From positions 58,493-122,492 of the forward strand of contig ATWA01000003.1 in the NCBI GenBank assembly GCA_000421005.1: a DNA stretch of 64,000 nt, given 5' to 3'. The position numbers were made by a program, and so were the translations under genes. The stretch's first letter is position 1. Each line of letters begins with the position of its first letter. The notes under the pieces were generated by a model. It searched no databases and was not told the DNA's origin. It saw only the letters and a program-made list of their open reading frames with translations. Shown piece by piece: positions 26,647 to 35,403 of the stretch. The DNA comes from Clostridiales bacterium NK3B98. Its GTDB lineage: Bacteria > Bacillota > Clostridia > Oscillospirales > Oscillospiraceae.

Positions 26647-27408
26647 TTAGCGAATGGCCTGTCCGCCCCATGGTTCTTCCCATGGTCTATTCAAGTACAG
26701 CGCCAGCATCGCCACAAACTGGCTGTTGGTTGGACTTTTGGCTGCCCAATTCTCAGAGAAAATCCTCCACCGAATGGGCGTCATTGGTTCCTCCCACAGC
26801 TTTGCAATGGTTATGCGAATAGAGCGCTCTACCGCAGCAGGCTTAATCCCCACCCGTGATGCAACTGCGGGGTAAATCCACTTGGTCATGCCTGTATGTT
26901 TCTCGCCTTCTGACAGCCAGAGCAGAACCGCCAGTTTGAGGCACTGGAATCCCTTTCGACCCGGAGTAATGCCCAAGGTAAGCAGCAATCTCTCCACACG
27001 CATGACCAGATATTTGTTTTCCTCCCCGCTGGGGGCTGATGTCTCCGCCGCCATGTAAATATGTTCCGCAATGGTCTCTGTGTTGCAGGGATATTCCACA
27101 AAGCTGACCGCTCCCATGCTGGTTGCCCGGTCAATCATGGGGCGTATTGCGAAATGAGAGCAGACGACAATCTTCGTCTCAAGCGAATCGTTATGAAGCT
27201 TCCGCAATAGCCCAAAAACATCACCGGATTCCAGTTGAAAATCCGTGACCAAAACCGTGGAGCCGGTATATTCCAGTGCTTCCATTGCACCAACCGCAGT
27301 GGTGGAAGTGGCAGCAACATGAATATCCTCTGTCCGGTTCAAGCTGTCAGTCAGCTCGTTTAATACATCTACATCTCGATTCGCCAGTACCACTGAGATT
27401 TTCTCCAT
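26647..27408 (-). CDS. Spo0A-like response regulator with degenerate receiver
   Basis: A 253-residue protein. The C-terminal half (about 138-245) is recognisably Spo0A: TPGRKGFQCLKLAV, WIYPAVASRVGIKPAAVERSIR (recognition region) and SPTNSQFVAMLA. The N-terminal receiver keeps a central Asp (VLVTDFQL, about 56), but the conserved Lys before Pro is missing (VEYPCN in place of the usual K-P) and the acidic pair is altered. It may be phosphorylated poorly or act as a constitutive or ligand-controlled paralogue rather than the master Spo0A. Transcribed alone, with a weak ribosome site. Confidence 0.85.
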   Translation of the reverse strand: MEKISVVLANRDVDVLNELTDSLNRTEDIHVAATSTTAVGAMEALEYTGSTVLVTDFQLESGDVFGLLRKLHNDSLETKIVVCSHFAIRPMIDRATSMGAVSFVEYPCNTETIAEHIYMAAETSAPSGEENKYLVMRVERLLLTLGITPGRKGFQCLKLAVLLWLSEGEKHTGMTKWIYPAVASRVGIKPAAVERSIRITIAKLWEEPMTPIRWRIFSENWAAKSPTNSQFVAMLALYLNRPWEEPWGGQAIR

Positions 27409-27565
27409 CGGATTACCGCCCTTCCCTTGTTCTCCCTATAAAATACCATATTACGACCTTGTGAACAATTATTTTTTTCTATTTGGGCCGTTTTTCGTTC
27501 GACCTTTTTCGACGGGGCAGGCAGAAAACGCAATTCAGGTAAAGATACAGAAATCGGAGCTGGCA

Positions 27566-29605
27566 TTAGGATACGCCAGCTCCGACTGCAACTTTAGACA
27601 ATATTTCTTTCTTTGTGGTTTCTTCCTCTTGACCCGCTGGATGATAGGTATTGACCAGACGTGCCACATATTCTCGGATTCGGTCGTCATTTTCTGACGC
27701 CGCCTCCAGCAACCCTGGTAAGCTCTGCAAAAACGCATCCTCGTCAAAGGGAATCGGGCTTCCGATGTGGATTAACTCATTACGGGTCTTTTGCAGGCCT
27801 TCCTCCGCCATGAGTTTCTCCTCATAGAGCTTTTCCCCGGGACGCAACCCAACATACTCAATTTTGATATCTTCGTCTGGACGATATCCACTGAGTTTTA
27901 TCAGGTTCCGAGCCAACGTGTCAATTTTAACCGGGGAACCCATATCCAGAACAAATATTTCTCCGCCCTTTGCATATGTACCGGCCTGCAACACAAGACT
28001 GACTGCCTCCGGAATGGTCATGAAATAGCGGATGATATCCGGATGGGTTACCGTAACCGGTCCCCCGGCGGCAATCTGTTTGCGAAACAGGGGAATCACA
28101 GAGCCGTTACTGCCTAAAACATTGCCAAACCGAACTGCGACAAACTCGGTGCGGGGTGCTTCCACCTCACCCTCCGGGTTACAGACAGCATGGGCCATTG
28201 CTGCCTCGTGATTGCAAATCACCGGGATGTGGTCCACCTGATGTGCTTTTACCTTGCGGTCAAAGCTCTGTACAATCATTTCGCAGAGACGTTTGCTGGC
28301 CCCCATGATATTCGTGGGGTTGACCGCCTTATCTGTGCTGATGAGTACAAATCGTTGACAGCCGTTGTGCATTGCAGCAAGTGCCGTCTTATATGTTCCA
28401 AACACATTGTTTTTGATGGACTCGTTGGGACTGCCCTCCATCAAGGGGACGTGCTTATGGGCAGCGGCGTGGAAGACAATCTCAGGACGATACTGAGCAA
28501 AAATCTGTTCCATCCTACGGCTATCCCGTACAGAGGCAATCAGAACAACCAAGTCCAGATTCGGAACATTTCTCAGCAGCTCCTGCTGGAGGTCGTAGGC
28601 GTTGTTTTCGTAAATGTCAACAACGATCAGGCGCTTAACGCTGTGCTTTGCGATTTGACGGCAAAGCTCACTTCCGATACTGCCGCCGCCTCCCGTAACC
28701 AAAATTGTTTTTCCGGAAAGAAACGCAAAGATCTCACTCAGGTCTACTTTGATCTGATCTCGTCCCAGCAGGTCGGCAATGTCCACATCCTTCATTTTGG
28801 ACACAGACACCTCGCCAGTCATAAACTGGTAGACGCCGGGGAGATTTTTCAGTTCACAGCCCGTCTCCTTGCATATATCCAGAATGTCCCGGCGCTCCGC
28901 TGCGGTTGCGCTGGGAATGGCGAGGTAGATTCGGTCTATGCTGTACTGATTGCACGCATATAGAATATCGTCCCGTCCGCCTACCACGGGGATTCCGTCA
29001 ATATACCGTCCATGCTTGTTTGGGTTATCATCAATAAAACAGCGTACCACGCCACTGACCTGAGGGGAGCGCTTCACATCCCGCAGAATCATCTGACCTG
29101 CGTTTCCCGCTCCCACGATCATGATATTGGTATGCTTCCCCTGTAGCTCTTCTTTCCCTCTGCGCCCTCGCAGCAGCAAAACAAAGCGGTAGGAGAATCG
29201 AACGCCAATGGCCAAAACAAACTGAAGTCCTGCGCCCACAATATAGTAGGAGGTAGGCATGCGTCCATGCAGAACCGTCATGCCTACTACCTGAAAGAGA
29301 CTGGTTGCAACAGAAGCGGCAGCCAGACGAATCAATTCATCATAGCTGGCAAATCGCCATATGCTTTTGTACAGCCTCAGCCTGTAAAATATTACAATAC
29401 AAAATACAGTGTAGAGCGGTGCGAACCAATAAAAATTTGACAGGAACTTTGGTTCAATCATGGAAAACCGCAGGTCAAATCGAAGGAGAAGCGCGAATAA
29501 ATACGCAGCATTTACTGACACCGTATCATACAATATCAGTCCAAGTGCGATTATATGCCAGTGTTCCAGGCCAAAGTTTTTTTTATAATCTTTTTTCCCA
29601 GCCAT
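27566..29605 (-). CDS. Membrane nucleotide-sugar 4,6-dehydratase (CapD/PglF/WbpM type)
   Basis: A 679-residue protein for surface polysaccharide precursor synthesis, likely UDP-GlcNAc 4,6-dehydratase. Four N-terminal membrane segments (about 15-125) are followed by a CoA/NAD-binding-like Rossmann domain (IMIVGAGNAGQMIL, about 160) and the catalytic SDR domain: TGGGGSIGSELCRQ (about 310), HAAAHKHVPLME, and STDKAVNPTNIMGASKR, where the usual catalytic Tyr is replaced by Met as in this long family. Last gene of the minus-strand exopolysaccharide operon, 72 bases after the BY-kinase. Confidence 0.93.
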   Translation of the reverse strand: MAGKKDYKKNFGLEHWHIIALGLILYDTVSVNAAYLFALLLRFDLRFSMIEPKFLSNFYWFAPLYTVFCIVIFYRLRLYKSIWRFASYDELIRLAAASVATSLFQVVGMTVLHGRMPTSYYIVGAGLQFVLAIGVRFSYRFVLLLRGRRGKEELQGKHTNIMIVGAGNAGQMILRDVKRSPQVSGVVRCFIDDNPNKHGRYIDGIPVVGGRDDILYACNQYSIDRIYLAIPSATAAERRDILDICKETGCELKNLPGVYQFMTGEVSVSKMKDVDIADLLGRDQIKVDLSEIFAFLSGKTILVTGGGGSIGSELCRQIAKHSVKRLIVVDIYENNAYDLQQELLRNVPNLDLVVLIASVRDSRRMEQIFAQYRPEIVFHAAAHKHVPLMEGSPNESIKNNVFGTYKTALAAMHNGCQRFVLISTDKAVNPTNIMGASKRLCEMIVQSFDRKVKAHQVDHIPVICNHEAAMAHAVCNPEGEVEAPRTEFVAVRFGNVLGSNGSVIPLFRKQIAAGGPVTVTHPDIIRYFMTIPEAVSLVLQAGTYAKGGEIFVLDMGSPVKIDTLARNLIKLSGYRPDEDIKIEYVGLRPGEKLYEEKLMAEEGLQKTRNELIHIGSPIPFDEDAFLQSLPGLLEAASENDDRIREYVARLVNTYHPAGQEEETTKKEILSKVAVGAGVS

Positions 29606-29677
29606 TGCAAAACTCCACTGATTCCCGCAGATGGATCATAATTGAATCGCTCTTTCCTTGAAAGAATTTCCACGGTC

Positions 29678-30400
29678 TTACTTATAATATCCCTTGTAAT
29701 AGCCTTTATACGCGCCCTTATAGTAGCCCCTATAATAGCCTCTATACGCACGCTTATAGTAGATATTGGAATTTTTCTGCCCAACCTTGTTCAACACTGC
29801 CCCGAGAACAGGCGTACCGGTGTTTTTCAGAGAAGTCAGAACATTCTGCGCAAGCCGATAGGGAACTCTACCCGACTCCACCAGCAGCACAGTGCCATCA
29901 CAGTAGGGGGCAATGCCAGCAGCGTCAATCACCATTCCAAGAGGTGCAGCGTCCAGGAAGATATAATCAAACTGCCCTCTCAGCGCAGTAATAAGCTGCT
30001 CCATTCGTTTGGAGGCAAGCAGCTCAGAGGGGTTGGGAGGAAAGGCACCGGCAGGGATCACATACATCCCGTCAATGCCAGACCAATACAGAATATCCTC
30101 TGGAGCGCACTGGCCGGATAGAAAATGGGACAATCCTCTGGTTCCCTTGGAATTCGGAATGGAGTCCAACAGAACGGATTTTCTCAAATCGCAGTCCAGC
30201 ATCAGCACCGTCTTGCCCAATTCCGCAAAGCTGCGGCACAGATTCATCACAGAGTGGGACTTACCCTCATCGCTCACCACGCTGGTAACCAGAATCACTC
30301 TTTTTTCGTCGCCGCAGAACATCAGATTTGTCCGCAGCACCTTCATCTCTTCTTTAATTGCATAGGGCAACTCTCGGTTGTCCAGCATCAGTGTTTCCAT
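29678..30400 (-). CDS. BY-type tyrosine kinase, CpsD/CapB
   Basis: Bacterial tyrosine kinase that controls chain length of exopolysaccharide with its Wzz partner. The 240-residue product has Walker A (SVVSDEGKSHS, about 40-50), Walker A' (VLMLDCDLRKS, about 70) and Walker B (YIFLDAAPLG, about 148). The C-terminal 27 residues form a striking repeat of GYYKG/GYYRG units holding 14 Tyr, the autophosphorylation cluster. The activator Wzz gene is four genes upstream and the phosphatase gene starts the operon. AGAGG precedes the ATG. Confidence 0.94.
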   Translation of the reverse strand: METLMLDNRELPYAIKEEMKVLRTNLMFCGDEKRVILVTSVVSDEGKSHSVMNLCRSFAELGKTVLMLDCDLRKSVLLDSIPNSKGTRGLSHFLSGQCAPEDILYWSGIDGMYVIPAGAFPPNPSELLASKRMEQLITALRGQFDYIFLDAAPLGMVIDAAGIAPYCDGTVLLVESGRVPYRLAQNVLTSLKNTGTPVLGAVLNKVGQKNSNIYYKRAYRGYYRGYYKGAYKGYYKGYYK

Positions 30401-30497
30401 GATTCATTCCTCTCATCGACAGCCGGCAGCGTCATAACGACTCTCCATCGTTCATATCTGATCCCGGCAAACCTTTCCAATCAGGAGCCATTACCCT

Positions 30498-30529
30498 CAA
30501 TGACTCCCGGGGAATCCCGGGAGTCATTG
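30498..30529. other. Perfect 14-bp inverted repeat between the SPKTG and BY-kinase genes
   Basis: The stem 30498-30511 pairs exactly with 30516-30529 around a GAAT loop. On the minus strand, the direction of the operon, no T run follows; on the plus strand the T run is short. It may stabilise or process the mRNA, or attenuate it. Confidence 0.6.
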
Positions 30530-30553
30530 CTTTATCTGTTATAAGTGGAAAAA

Positions 30554-31207
30554 TTAGTCTTCCTTCTTGCGTGCAATCAGAGCAACTGCACCAGCGGCGA
30601 CTGCAATACCGCCGCTCACCAGAAGAGCGCTGCTCTCACCGGTCTTGGGGGACTTGCCGGAAGTGGACTTTTTGGAGGAGCTGGACTTTTTGGTGGTGTC
30701 GTCCTTCTTAGTGTCATCCTTCTTTCCGTTGTCCTGTTCCTTTTCCACAACCAGAGCAACAGGGGACAGAGAGTCAAAGACAGCCTCCGCAGTGCCATGG
30801 TCGCCATAGCCGACCAGCTGCCACTCAGACGCATCATAGCTGTAGTGGAACACATACAGAGGAACATCGCTGTCGGTCTTAAAGGTCATGGTGACGGGGA
30901 ACACAGCGTCCTCCGCATGGAGGCACTCATTGTGGATGATCGCCAGGTTACCAGGTGTAGCGTCCTTAATCTGTGCGTTGTTCGCCAGGATGATTCTGGA
31001 CGCTTCCTCCACCGTCAGAGGGGGTACTTCGTGATCGCAAACTCTCACCTGAACTTTTTTGCCGGTAGCGTCAACTGCGCTCAACAGATCCCAGGCAGTA
31101 GACTTACTGTCGATTTTGTGATCGTGGTCGTCGGTTGCAAAGGCTGCACTGCAGCACAGTGCCATAACCATTGCCAGTGCCAATACTACGGATAAGATTT
31201 TCTTCAT
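30554..31207 (-). CDS. Secreted cell-wall-anchored protein with SPKTG sorting signal
   Basis: A 217-residue surface protein. The signal peptide (residues 1-24, ending SAAFA) is followed by a compact domain of about 130 residues without a recognised family, a Lys/Asp/Ser spacer, then SPKTGE, a hydrophobic span (ALLVSGGIAVAAGAVALIA) and RKKED. SPKTG is a non-LPXTG sortase motif common in Clostridia. A class B sortase is encoded two genes upstream in the same operon, so the pair probably function together. The domain begins with several His (DDHDHK), possibly metal binding. Confidence 0.87.
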   Translation of the reverse strand: MKKILSVVLALAMVMALCCSAAFATDDHDHKIDSKSTAWDLLSAVDATGKKVQVRVCDHEVPPLTVEEASRIILANNAQIKDATPGNLAIIHNECLHAEDAVFPVTMTFKTDSDVPLYVFHYSYDASEWQLVGYGDHGTAEAVFDSLSPVALVVEKEQDNGKKDDTKKDDTTKKSSSSKKSTSGKSPKTGESSALLVSGGIAVAAGAVALIARKKED

Positions 31208-31235
31208 TGCTATTTCCTTCCTTTCAGTTTGCTTA

Positions 31236-32219
31236 TTACTGCTTTGGTAAATAAAACAGCTCGATTAGAAGCGCTTGCAGCGCCTCGTCATCTACATGGT
31301 ACTCGTCGTGAACCTCTCCCAGCCGGGTTTCTCCCGGTACCTTTACGCTATCCTCCAGCATATCACTGTCTCGCAGCAGCGCAAGGGTAAAGATGTCCAG
31401 ATCTGAAACGACGTATGGACTTGCCATATCCTGCATTTCTGTAATGGAATATTTGTCATTATGCTGGATTTGTCGAATCACTTCCAGTAAAAACCAGTTC
31501 TGTCGTTCCATTCGTTGGTCATTGCCACCTGAATGGGTAGTGTCACGAGTTCTGATAAAGTGTTCCGCTTCTGCGCCATCCATGTGGACCACTGCATCCT
31601 GTTTATATTTTGGGTTGATATCTGTGCAATCCACTCTCATCTTTACCGTAATACCGCCGATCTCATCCAGCAGCGGCTGAATCCCGCCAACATCCAAAGA
31701 AAAGCAGTAGTTAATCGGTATTCCATACAGTAACTGGGACACTTTGTTTCTTGTAAGGTAGCAGCTTCGTTCCGGACTGTCTCCAAAGGAATACTGCATA
31801 CAAAGCTGCATATGGGCGGTGTAGAGAAACTCTCCCATCTGGTCGTAGACATCAATGTCAGTGATCGTGTCTCGGGAAATCTCCAGCATTCTCATGGTGT
31901 GCTGCTTCTGATCCACAATCACAAGCAGGATCACGTCAGAGCGTCCGGCTTCGCCAATGTGCTCTCCCGCCAGCTCAGTATCATCAATTCCCAGAAAGAG
32001 AACCGTCTCTAAATCCCGGTTTCTCTCATACTCCCTGCCTTTATAGATAACAGTGTCCTGCCAATACTCATCATCTGACTGCCAATCCGCTTTGCCATTA
32101 TCTGCCATAGCCTGCCGTTTTGCGGAAATTCGTCCGATCACACATCCCGCTAACATGGCGATCAGCAGTACGGCAATTGCCACAATACGCGACAGGTTCT
32201 TTCCGCTAACTCTTCTCAT
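31236..32219 (-). CDS. LytR-CpsA-Psr (LCP) family protein
   Basis: LCP enzymes attach teichoic acids or capsule to peptidoglycan. The 327-residue protein has an N-terminal anchor (IVAIAVLLIAMLAGCVIG), the LCP core with VLFLGIDD (about 75), SDVILLVIVDQ, EISRDT, and the late RTRDTTHSGGNDQRMERQ motif (about 238-255) with Arg and Asp residues that bind pyrophosphate lipids. The start at 32219 has TTGGAG upstream and overlaps the sortase gene by 14 bases. Confidence 0.92.
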   Translation of the reverse strand: MRRVSGKNLSRIVAIAVLLIAMLAGCVIGRISAKRQAMADNGKADWQSDDEYWQDTVIYKGREYERNRDLETVLFLGIDDTELAGEHIGEAGRSDVILLVIVDQKQHTMRMLEISRDTITDIDVYDQMGEFLYTAHMQLCMQYSFGDSPERSCYLTRNKVSQLLYGIPINYCFSLDVGGIQPLLDEIGGITVKMRVDCTDINPKYKQDAVVHMDGAEAEHFIRTRDTTHSGGNDQRMERQNWFLLEVIRQIQHNDKYSITEMQDMASPYVVSDLDIFTLALLRDSDMLEDSVKVPGETRLGEVHDEYHVDDEALQALLIELFYLPKQ

Positions 32220-33000
32220 CTGTGAGTACTCCAAGTACCAGATAGCGATTTGAGGCCTGATTCGCAATGCAGGTGCTGAGTGTAATAATCCTGCTGTCGG
32301 TATTTACCTCAATTTCGTCCAGCACACGGCTGTTCATATCTCTGCATTCCCGTATGGACTTTAGAAACGCCTTTCGATCATCCTCAACATTCTCGTCATA
32401 GACCGCTGGTATGAGCCTGTCATCATAGACCACCGTCGCAAATATGGTATACGTCAGCTTAGACGTGGGGGTGTATATGATAATCTGGGGATGTTCTTTC
32501 AGATATTCCTCGTCACGGTACTTCTTCAGGCTGCCGAACATACTTCCGTTTTTCATGTTGTGACCATAGAGCACCGCATTAAAACCACTGAAGTCCATCT
32601 TCGTTGGCTCATCTGTGAAGATGGAACCGGGCAACCCCGATTTCCCCTCAACCGTATGATCCAGATAGTAAATGCCTCGCAAAACGGGATACGCAACATC
32701 AGTCCCCGGAATCTCAATCCAGGCATAGATGTCCGGATTTGTTTCCTGCAGCGCAGAAAAATCGATTTCGGAGACGTAAGGCTCAGGCTTGGGTTCTTCC
32801 ACCTCTACCGGCTCAGCCTCAGTCTGCTCTTCCACTTCCGGCTCCTGTGGAGCCTCCTCGGTCACCTGTTCCTGAAGCTGCTCATACACTTCAGCGTTTC
32901 TTTGCTGCGTGGTAATATATACCACAGCATAGCACACTGCAAGCGCAGCAACAATAAGTGCCAGGACAAAAATGATGCGCCGTTTTTTCTCCCAACTCAT
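32206..33000 (-). CDS. srtB: Class B sortase
   Basis: A 264-residue membrane-anchored transpeptidase. The N-terminal segment (IIFVLALIVAALAVCYAVVYI, about 8-28) precedes an acidic linker (residues 45-75) and a sortase domain with the active-site His in LYGHNMKNGSMFG (about 148) and Cys in TLSTC (about 245), followed by Arg (NRYLVLG). The layout is that of SrtB. It likely anchors the SPKTG protein encoded downstream. It overlaps the Wzz gene by 4 bases and the LCP gene by 14. Confidence 0.92.
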   Translation of the reverse strand: MSWEKKRRIIFVLALIVAALAVCYAVVYITTQQRNAEVYEQLQEQVTEEAPQEPEVEEQTEAEPVEVEEPKPEPYVSEIDFSALQETNPDIYAWIEIPGTDVAYPVLRGIYYLDHTVEGKSGLPGSIFTDEPTKMDFSGFNAVLYGHNMKNGSMFGSLKKYRDEEYLKEHPQIIIYTPTSKLTYTIFATVVYDDRLIPAVYDENVEDDRKAFLKSIRECRDMNSRVLDEIEVNTDSRIITLSTCIANQASNRYLVLGVLTDEKS

Positions 33001-33818
33001 GATTCGGAATTGGATTGGGAATCAGAATCAATTCGCTTCAGTACAGCCGTATTCTGCTGGGAATTTTCCTTTTTGAATGCGAACTTTCTGCCCGCCTGAT
33101 TCATCTTGCCACGTTTTTTTCTGGAAGAATCTCTTGATGCCATGCTGGGATCATACGGGATTTCTGCCAGCACCTCCAATCCCAGATAGCGCTTCACGTC
33201 GTCCCCATCCTTAACGGAATCATCCAGAATGTTCAGAACCACGTAGATTGCGCCAACTCCGCCTGCCAGCAGCGCACCAGCGAGTATTGAGTTTCGTGTG
33301 GCATTCATCCCCACCGGCGAGCCGGCAGGAACTGCCCGTTCCACCACGGAAGGCTGAGCCGTATTCATGATGACAGCAATCTGCTTCCTCAGCGTATCCG
33401 CCAGCTCATTGCTGATATCACTGGCCATCTGAGGATCTGAGTTGGTCACAGTCACTCGAAGCATATGAGAGTCCGCAGGGTTGTCCACGGCGACCTGGCT
33501 TCTCAGCATTCCATAGGTCATATTCAATCCCATCTCATCGATAACACCGTTCAGTACCTCCCGCGTCAACAGGATGTAGCTGAAGTCAGCAGACAGAGAC
33601 CGGTTCAGTGTCAGATCGCTGATGGATGTATTCTTGCTAAAGACATAGATTGTAGCAGAAGACCGGTACAACGGTGTCACAAAATAGCGGTAATAGGAAA
33701 AGACACCTACAAATCCCAGCGCAAAGCAGAGGATCAGAACCCATATTCTCTGCCACAACACCATCAGGATTTCCATATAATCTATTTTGTAATTGGTTTG
33801 TGTTGTGTTCTCATTCAT
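32997..33818 (-). CDS. Wzz-type polysaccharide chain-length protein / BY-kinase modulator (CpsC-like)
   Basis: A 273-residue membrane protein: first transmembrane helix at about 20-42 (WQRIWVLILCFALGFVGVFSYY), an extracellular domain of about 130 residues, and a second helix at about 180-200 preceded by the Pro-rich VPAGSPVG. The C-terminal cytoplasmic tail is rich in Lys, Arg and Ser and would contact the CpsD kinase. It follows the phosphatase gene by 15 bases. Confidence 0.9.
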   Translation of the reverse strand: MNENTTQTNYKIDYMEILMVLWQRIWVLILCFALGFVGVFSYYRYFVTPLYRSSATIYVFSKNTSISDLTLNRSLSADFSYILLTREVLNGVIDEMGLNMTYGMLRSQVAVDNPADSHMLRVTVTNSDPQMASDISNELADTLRKQIAVIMNTAQPSVVERAVPAGSPVGMNATRNSILAGALLAGGVGAIYVVLNILDDSVKDGDDVKRYLGLEVLAEIPYDPSMASRDSSRKKRGKMNQAGRKFAFKKENSQQNTAVLKRIDSDSQSNSES

Positions 33819-33833
33819 ATTTGACTTCTTCTC

Positions 33834-34559
33834 CTACCATGCAGTATTCTGCTGAGCCATCTCCGTGCCAACACCTGCCAGCAGTTCATCGCCCAGACGG
33901 TCTATCTCACGTAAGTACGATCTGCCCAATTTCCTCTCAACAACCTGTCTGCCTTGAGCAAGGTTGACCTTCCGGTTCGTGAGATTGTGGCAGTCAGACC
34001 CCAGTAGATGGGCTCTGCCCTCCCGGAGCAGCTTCAGCGGTTTGCCTCGGGTGCGCCATTGCAAAAAGCACTCAGCGTTCAACTGGACGTAGACCGGGAG
34101 GTCGAGAATCTCCTCAATGTACTTCTTCGGTTGAATGGGGATAAACCTTTCCAAGTGAGCCATAATCGGTTGGATATCCCGATCCAGAAGATATTCCAGC
34201 TCTTTCAGATCACGGCTTGTCCACGGACGAAAGGGCATCTCCACCAGCATCAGGTTTGTGCCTACGACGCAGACCTGCTCGATTCCTTCGCCCCGCCCCA
34301 ATCCCGGGCAGAGCGCAACCTCTGCGCCGCGAAACAGCCGGATGCCGCAGCTCTGAGCTACCGGCACCGTTAACTCAAACGCTTCCTCCCGTCTGCGGAG
34401 GAAGCGTTCGATGCTGACCCGCTCTGGATAAAAATGAGGCGTTGCCACAAATGTGTCAATCCCCTGCGCTGCACCTTGGCGGAGCATCTGTTCTGTCATC
34501 TGAATATTCTTGCTCCCGTCGTCAATCCCCGGGAGAATGTGTGAGTGAAAGTCAACCAC
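33834..34559 (-). CDS. PHP-type tyrosine phosphatase CpsB/YwqE
   Basis: Manganese-dependent phosphatase that reverses BY-kinase autophosphorylation. About 241 residues, with PHP metal motifs DFHSHILPGIDDG at the start, TPHFYP (about 40), GAEVAL (about 77), MAHLERF (about 130) and GSDCHN (about 190). The start is uncertain: a GTG at 34559 has GGAAGG upstream and fits the family N-terminus, while an in-frame TTG at 34604 has no ribosome site. First gene of the exopolysaccharide operon. Confidence 0.9.
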   Translation of the reverse strand: MVDFHSHILPGIDDGSKNIQMTEQMLRQGAAQGIDTFVATPHFYPERVSIERFLRRREEAFELTVPVAQSCGIRLFRGAEVALCPGLGRGEGIEQVCVVGTNLMLVEMPFRPWTSRDLKELEYLLDRDIQPIMAHLERFIPIQPKKYIEEILDLPVYVQLNAECFLQWRTRGKPLKLLREGRAHLLGSDCHNLTNRKVNLAQGRQVVERKLGRSYLREIDRLGDELLAGVGTEMAQQNTAW

Positions 34560-34677
34560 CCCTACCACATCCTTCCACTTGGCCTCGTCAGGGGATCTTT
34601 CCAAAGAACAACGACGGTTCCATCTGCTATTCGCTGTGCAGTCAGCTCTCCGGCGCTATGCGCCAGCTCACAGGGTA

Positions 34678-34706
34678 GTTATACACTAAAACTTCTGAAT
34701 TGTCAA
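34678..34706 (-). promoter_or_regulatory. Promoter of the exopolysaccharide operon
   Basis: Minus-strand TTGACA (34706-34701), 17-base spacer, TATAAC (34683-34678). The leader of roughly 110 bases contains a small GGCGC-ATA-GCGCC hairpin. Confidence 0.82.
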
Positions 34707-34843
34707 TATGTCCTGTCTTTCAAATATTGCCATGTCGTTACGCTTTAGCGGCATTTTACGCATTTTCTCAAAGAATCTGCCGATTCATCTGATGCTCGTT
34801 GCATCTCATCAAATGCGCTGAATTGTTTTCTTCTTCCCCTCTG

Positions 34844-35212
34844 CTATTCTGTTTCTTTGTATTTCATCACCACATAGCCGGCATCCAGCACGGCGTTTCT
34901 GATGGCGCTCTCGTCGATGTTTTGCCTGCTGCGCACGATACAGCTTTTTCTGTCAAAGGACACCTCTGCCCATACGCCGTCCAGCTTATTCAGGGCATTT
35001 GCCACTCGGATAGCGCAGTTGGCGCAGGTCATTCCTCCAATCTCTGCCTCTGCCCGATAGGGATAGTGAGATGGATTTTTGTCAGTGACCGGGTGCAGCT
35101 TAACGGTTTCATGGACGCCGCAGCATCCGCCGCCCTTGCGAAACCGACGCACCGTTTGGACGGCAGCAATCACAATCACAGCCAACAAAGCTGCCAAAAT
35201 CAGCCATTTCAT
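34844..35212 (-). CDS. Membrane-anchored heavy-metal-associated (HMA) domain protein
   Basis: A 122-residue protein with an N-terminal membrane helix (LILAALLAVIVIAAVQTV), a Cys pair (GGGCCG, about 29) and an HMA domain with metal site GMTCANC (about 60-66) near residues 50-118. Such domains bind Cu or other soft metals; a link to iron transport is suggested only by location. Its ATG overlaps the stop of the FeoB-associated small gene. Confidence 0.86.
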   Translation of the reverse strand: MKWLILAALLAVIVIAAVQTVRRFRKGGGCCGVHETVKLHPVTDKNPSHYPYRAEAEIGGMTCANCAIRVANALNKLDGVWAEVSFDRKSCIVRSRQNIDESAIRNAVLDAGYVVMKYKETE

Positions 35213-35367
35213 GTTGTCCCACCGTCTTTTCTGTTTTCTCTGTGTTTGCAGCCAGCGCAGCTCTCACAGCAGCTGGAGCAGCCGCCCCGCTTCCGAGCTG
35301 ATATCATATGCCGAATGGCAAAACAGAGAACTGCGGCAACTGCTGCCAGCAGAACAATATCAATCAT
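35209..35367 (-). CDS. FeoB-associated Cys-rich membrane protein
   Basis: A 52-residue protein: an N-terminal membrane helix (IDIVLLAAVAAVLCFAIRHM) followed by a basic patch and the Cys cluster GGCSSCCESCAGC. This is the small protein family that follows feoB in many Firmicutes and may act as an adaptor for Fe(II) or the pore. It starts 36 bases after the feoB stop and its TGA overlaps the HMA gene ATG. It is easily missed because of its size. Confidence 0.88.
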   Translation of the reverse strand: MIDIVLLAAVAAVLCFAIRHMISARKRGGCSSCCESCAGCKHRENRKDGGTT

Positions 35368-35403
35368 CTTCAAGTGAAACGCCTCGCTTTGGCCACAGCC
35401 TTT

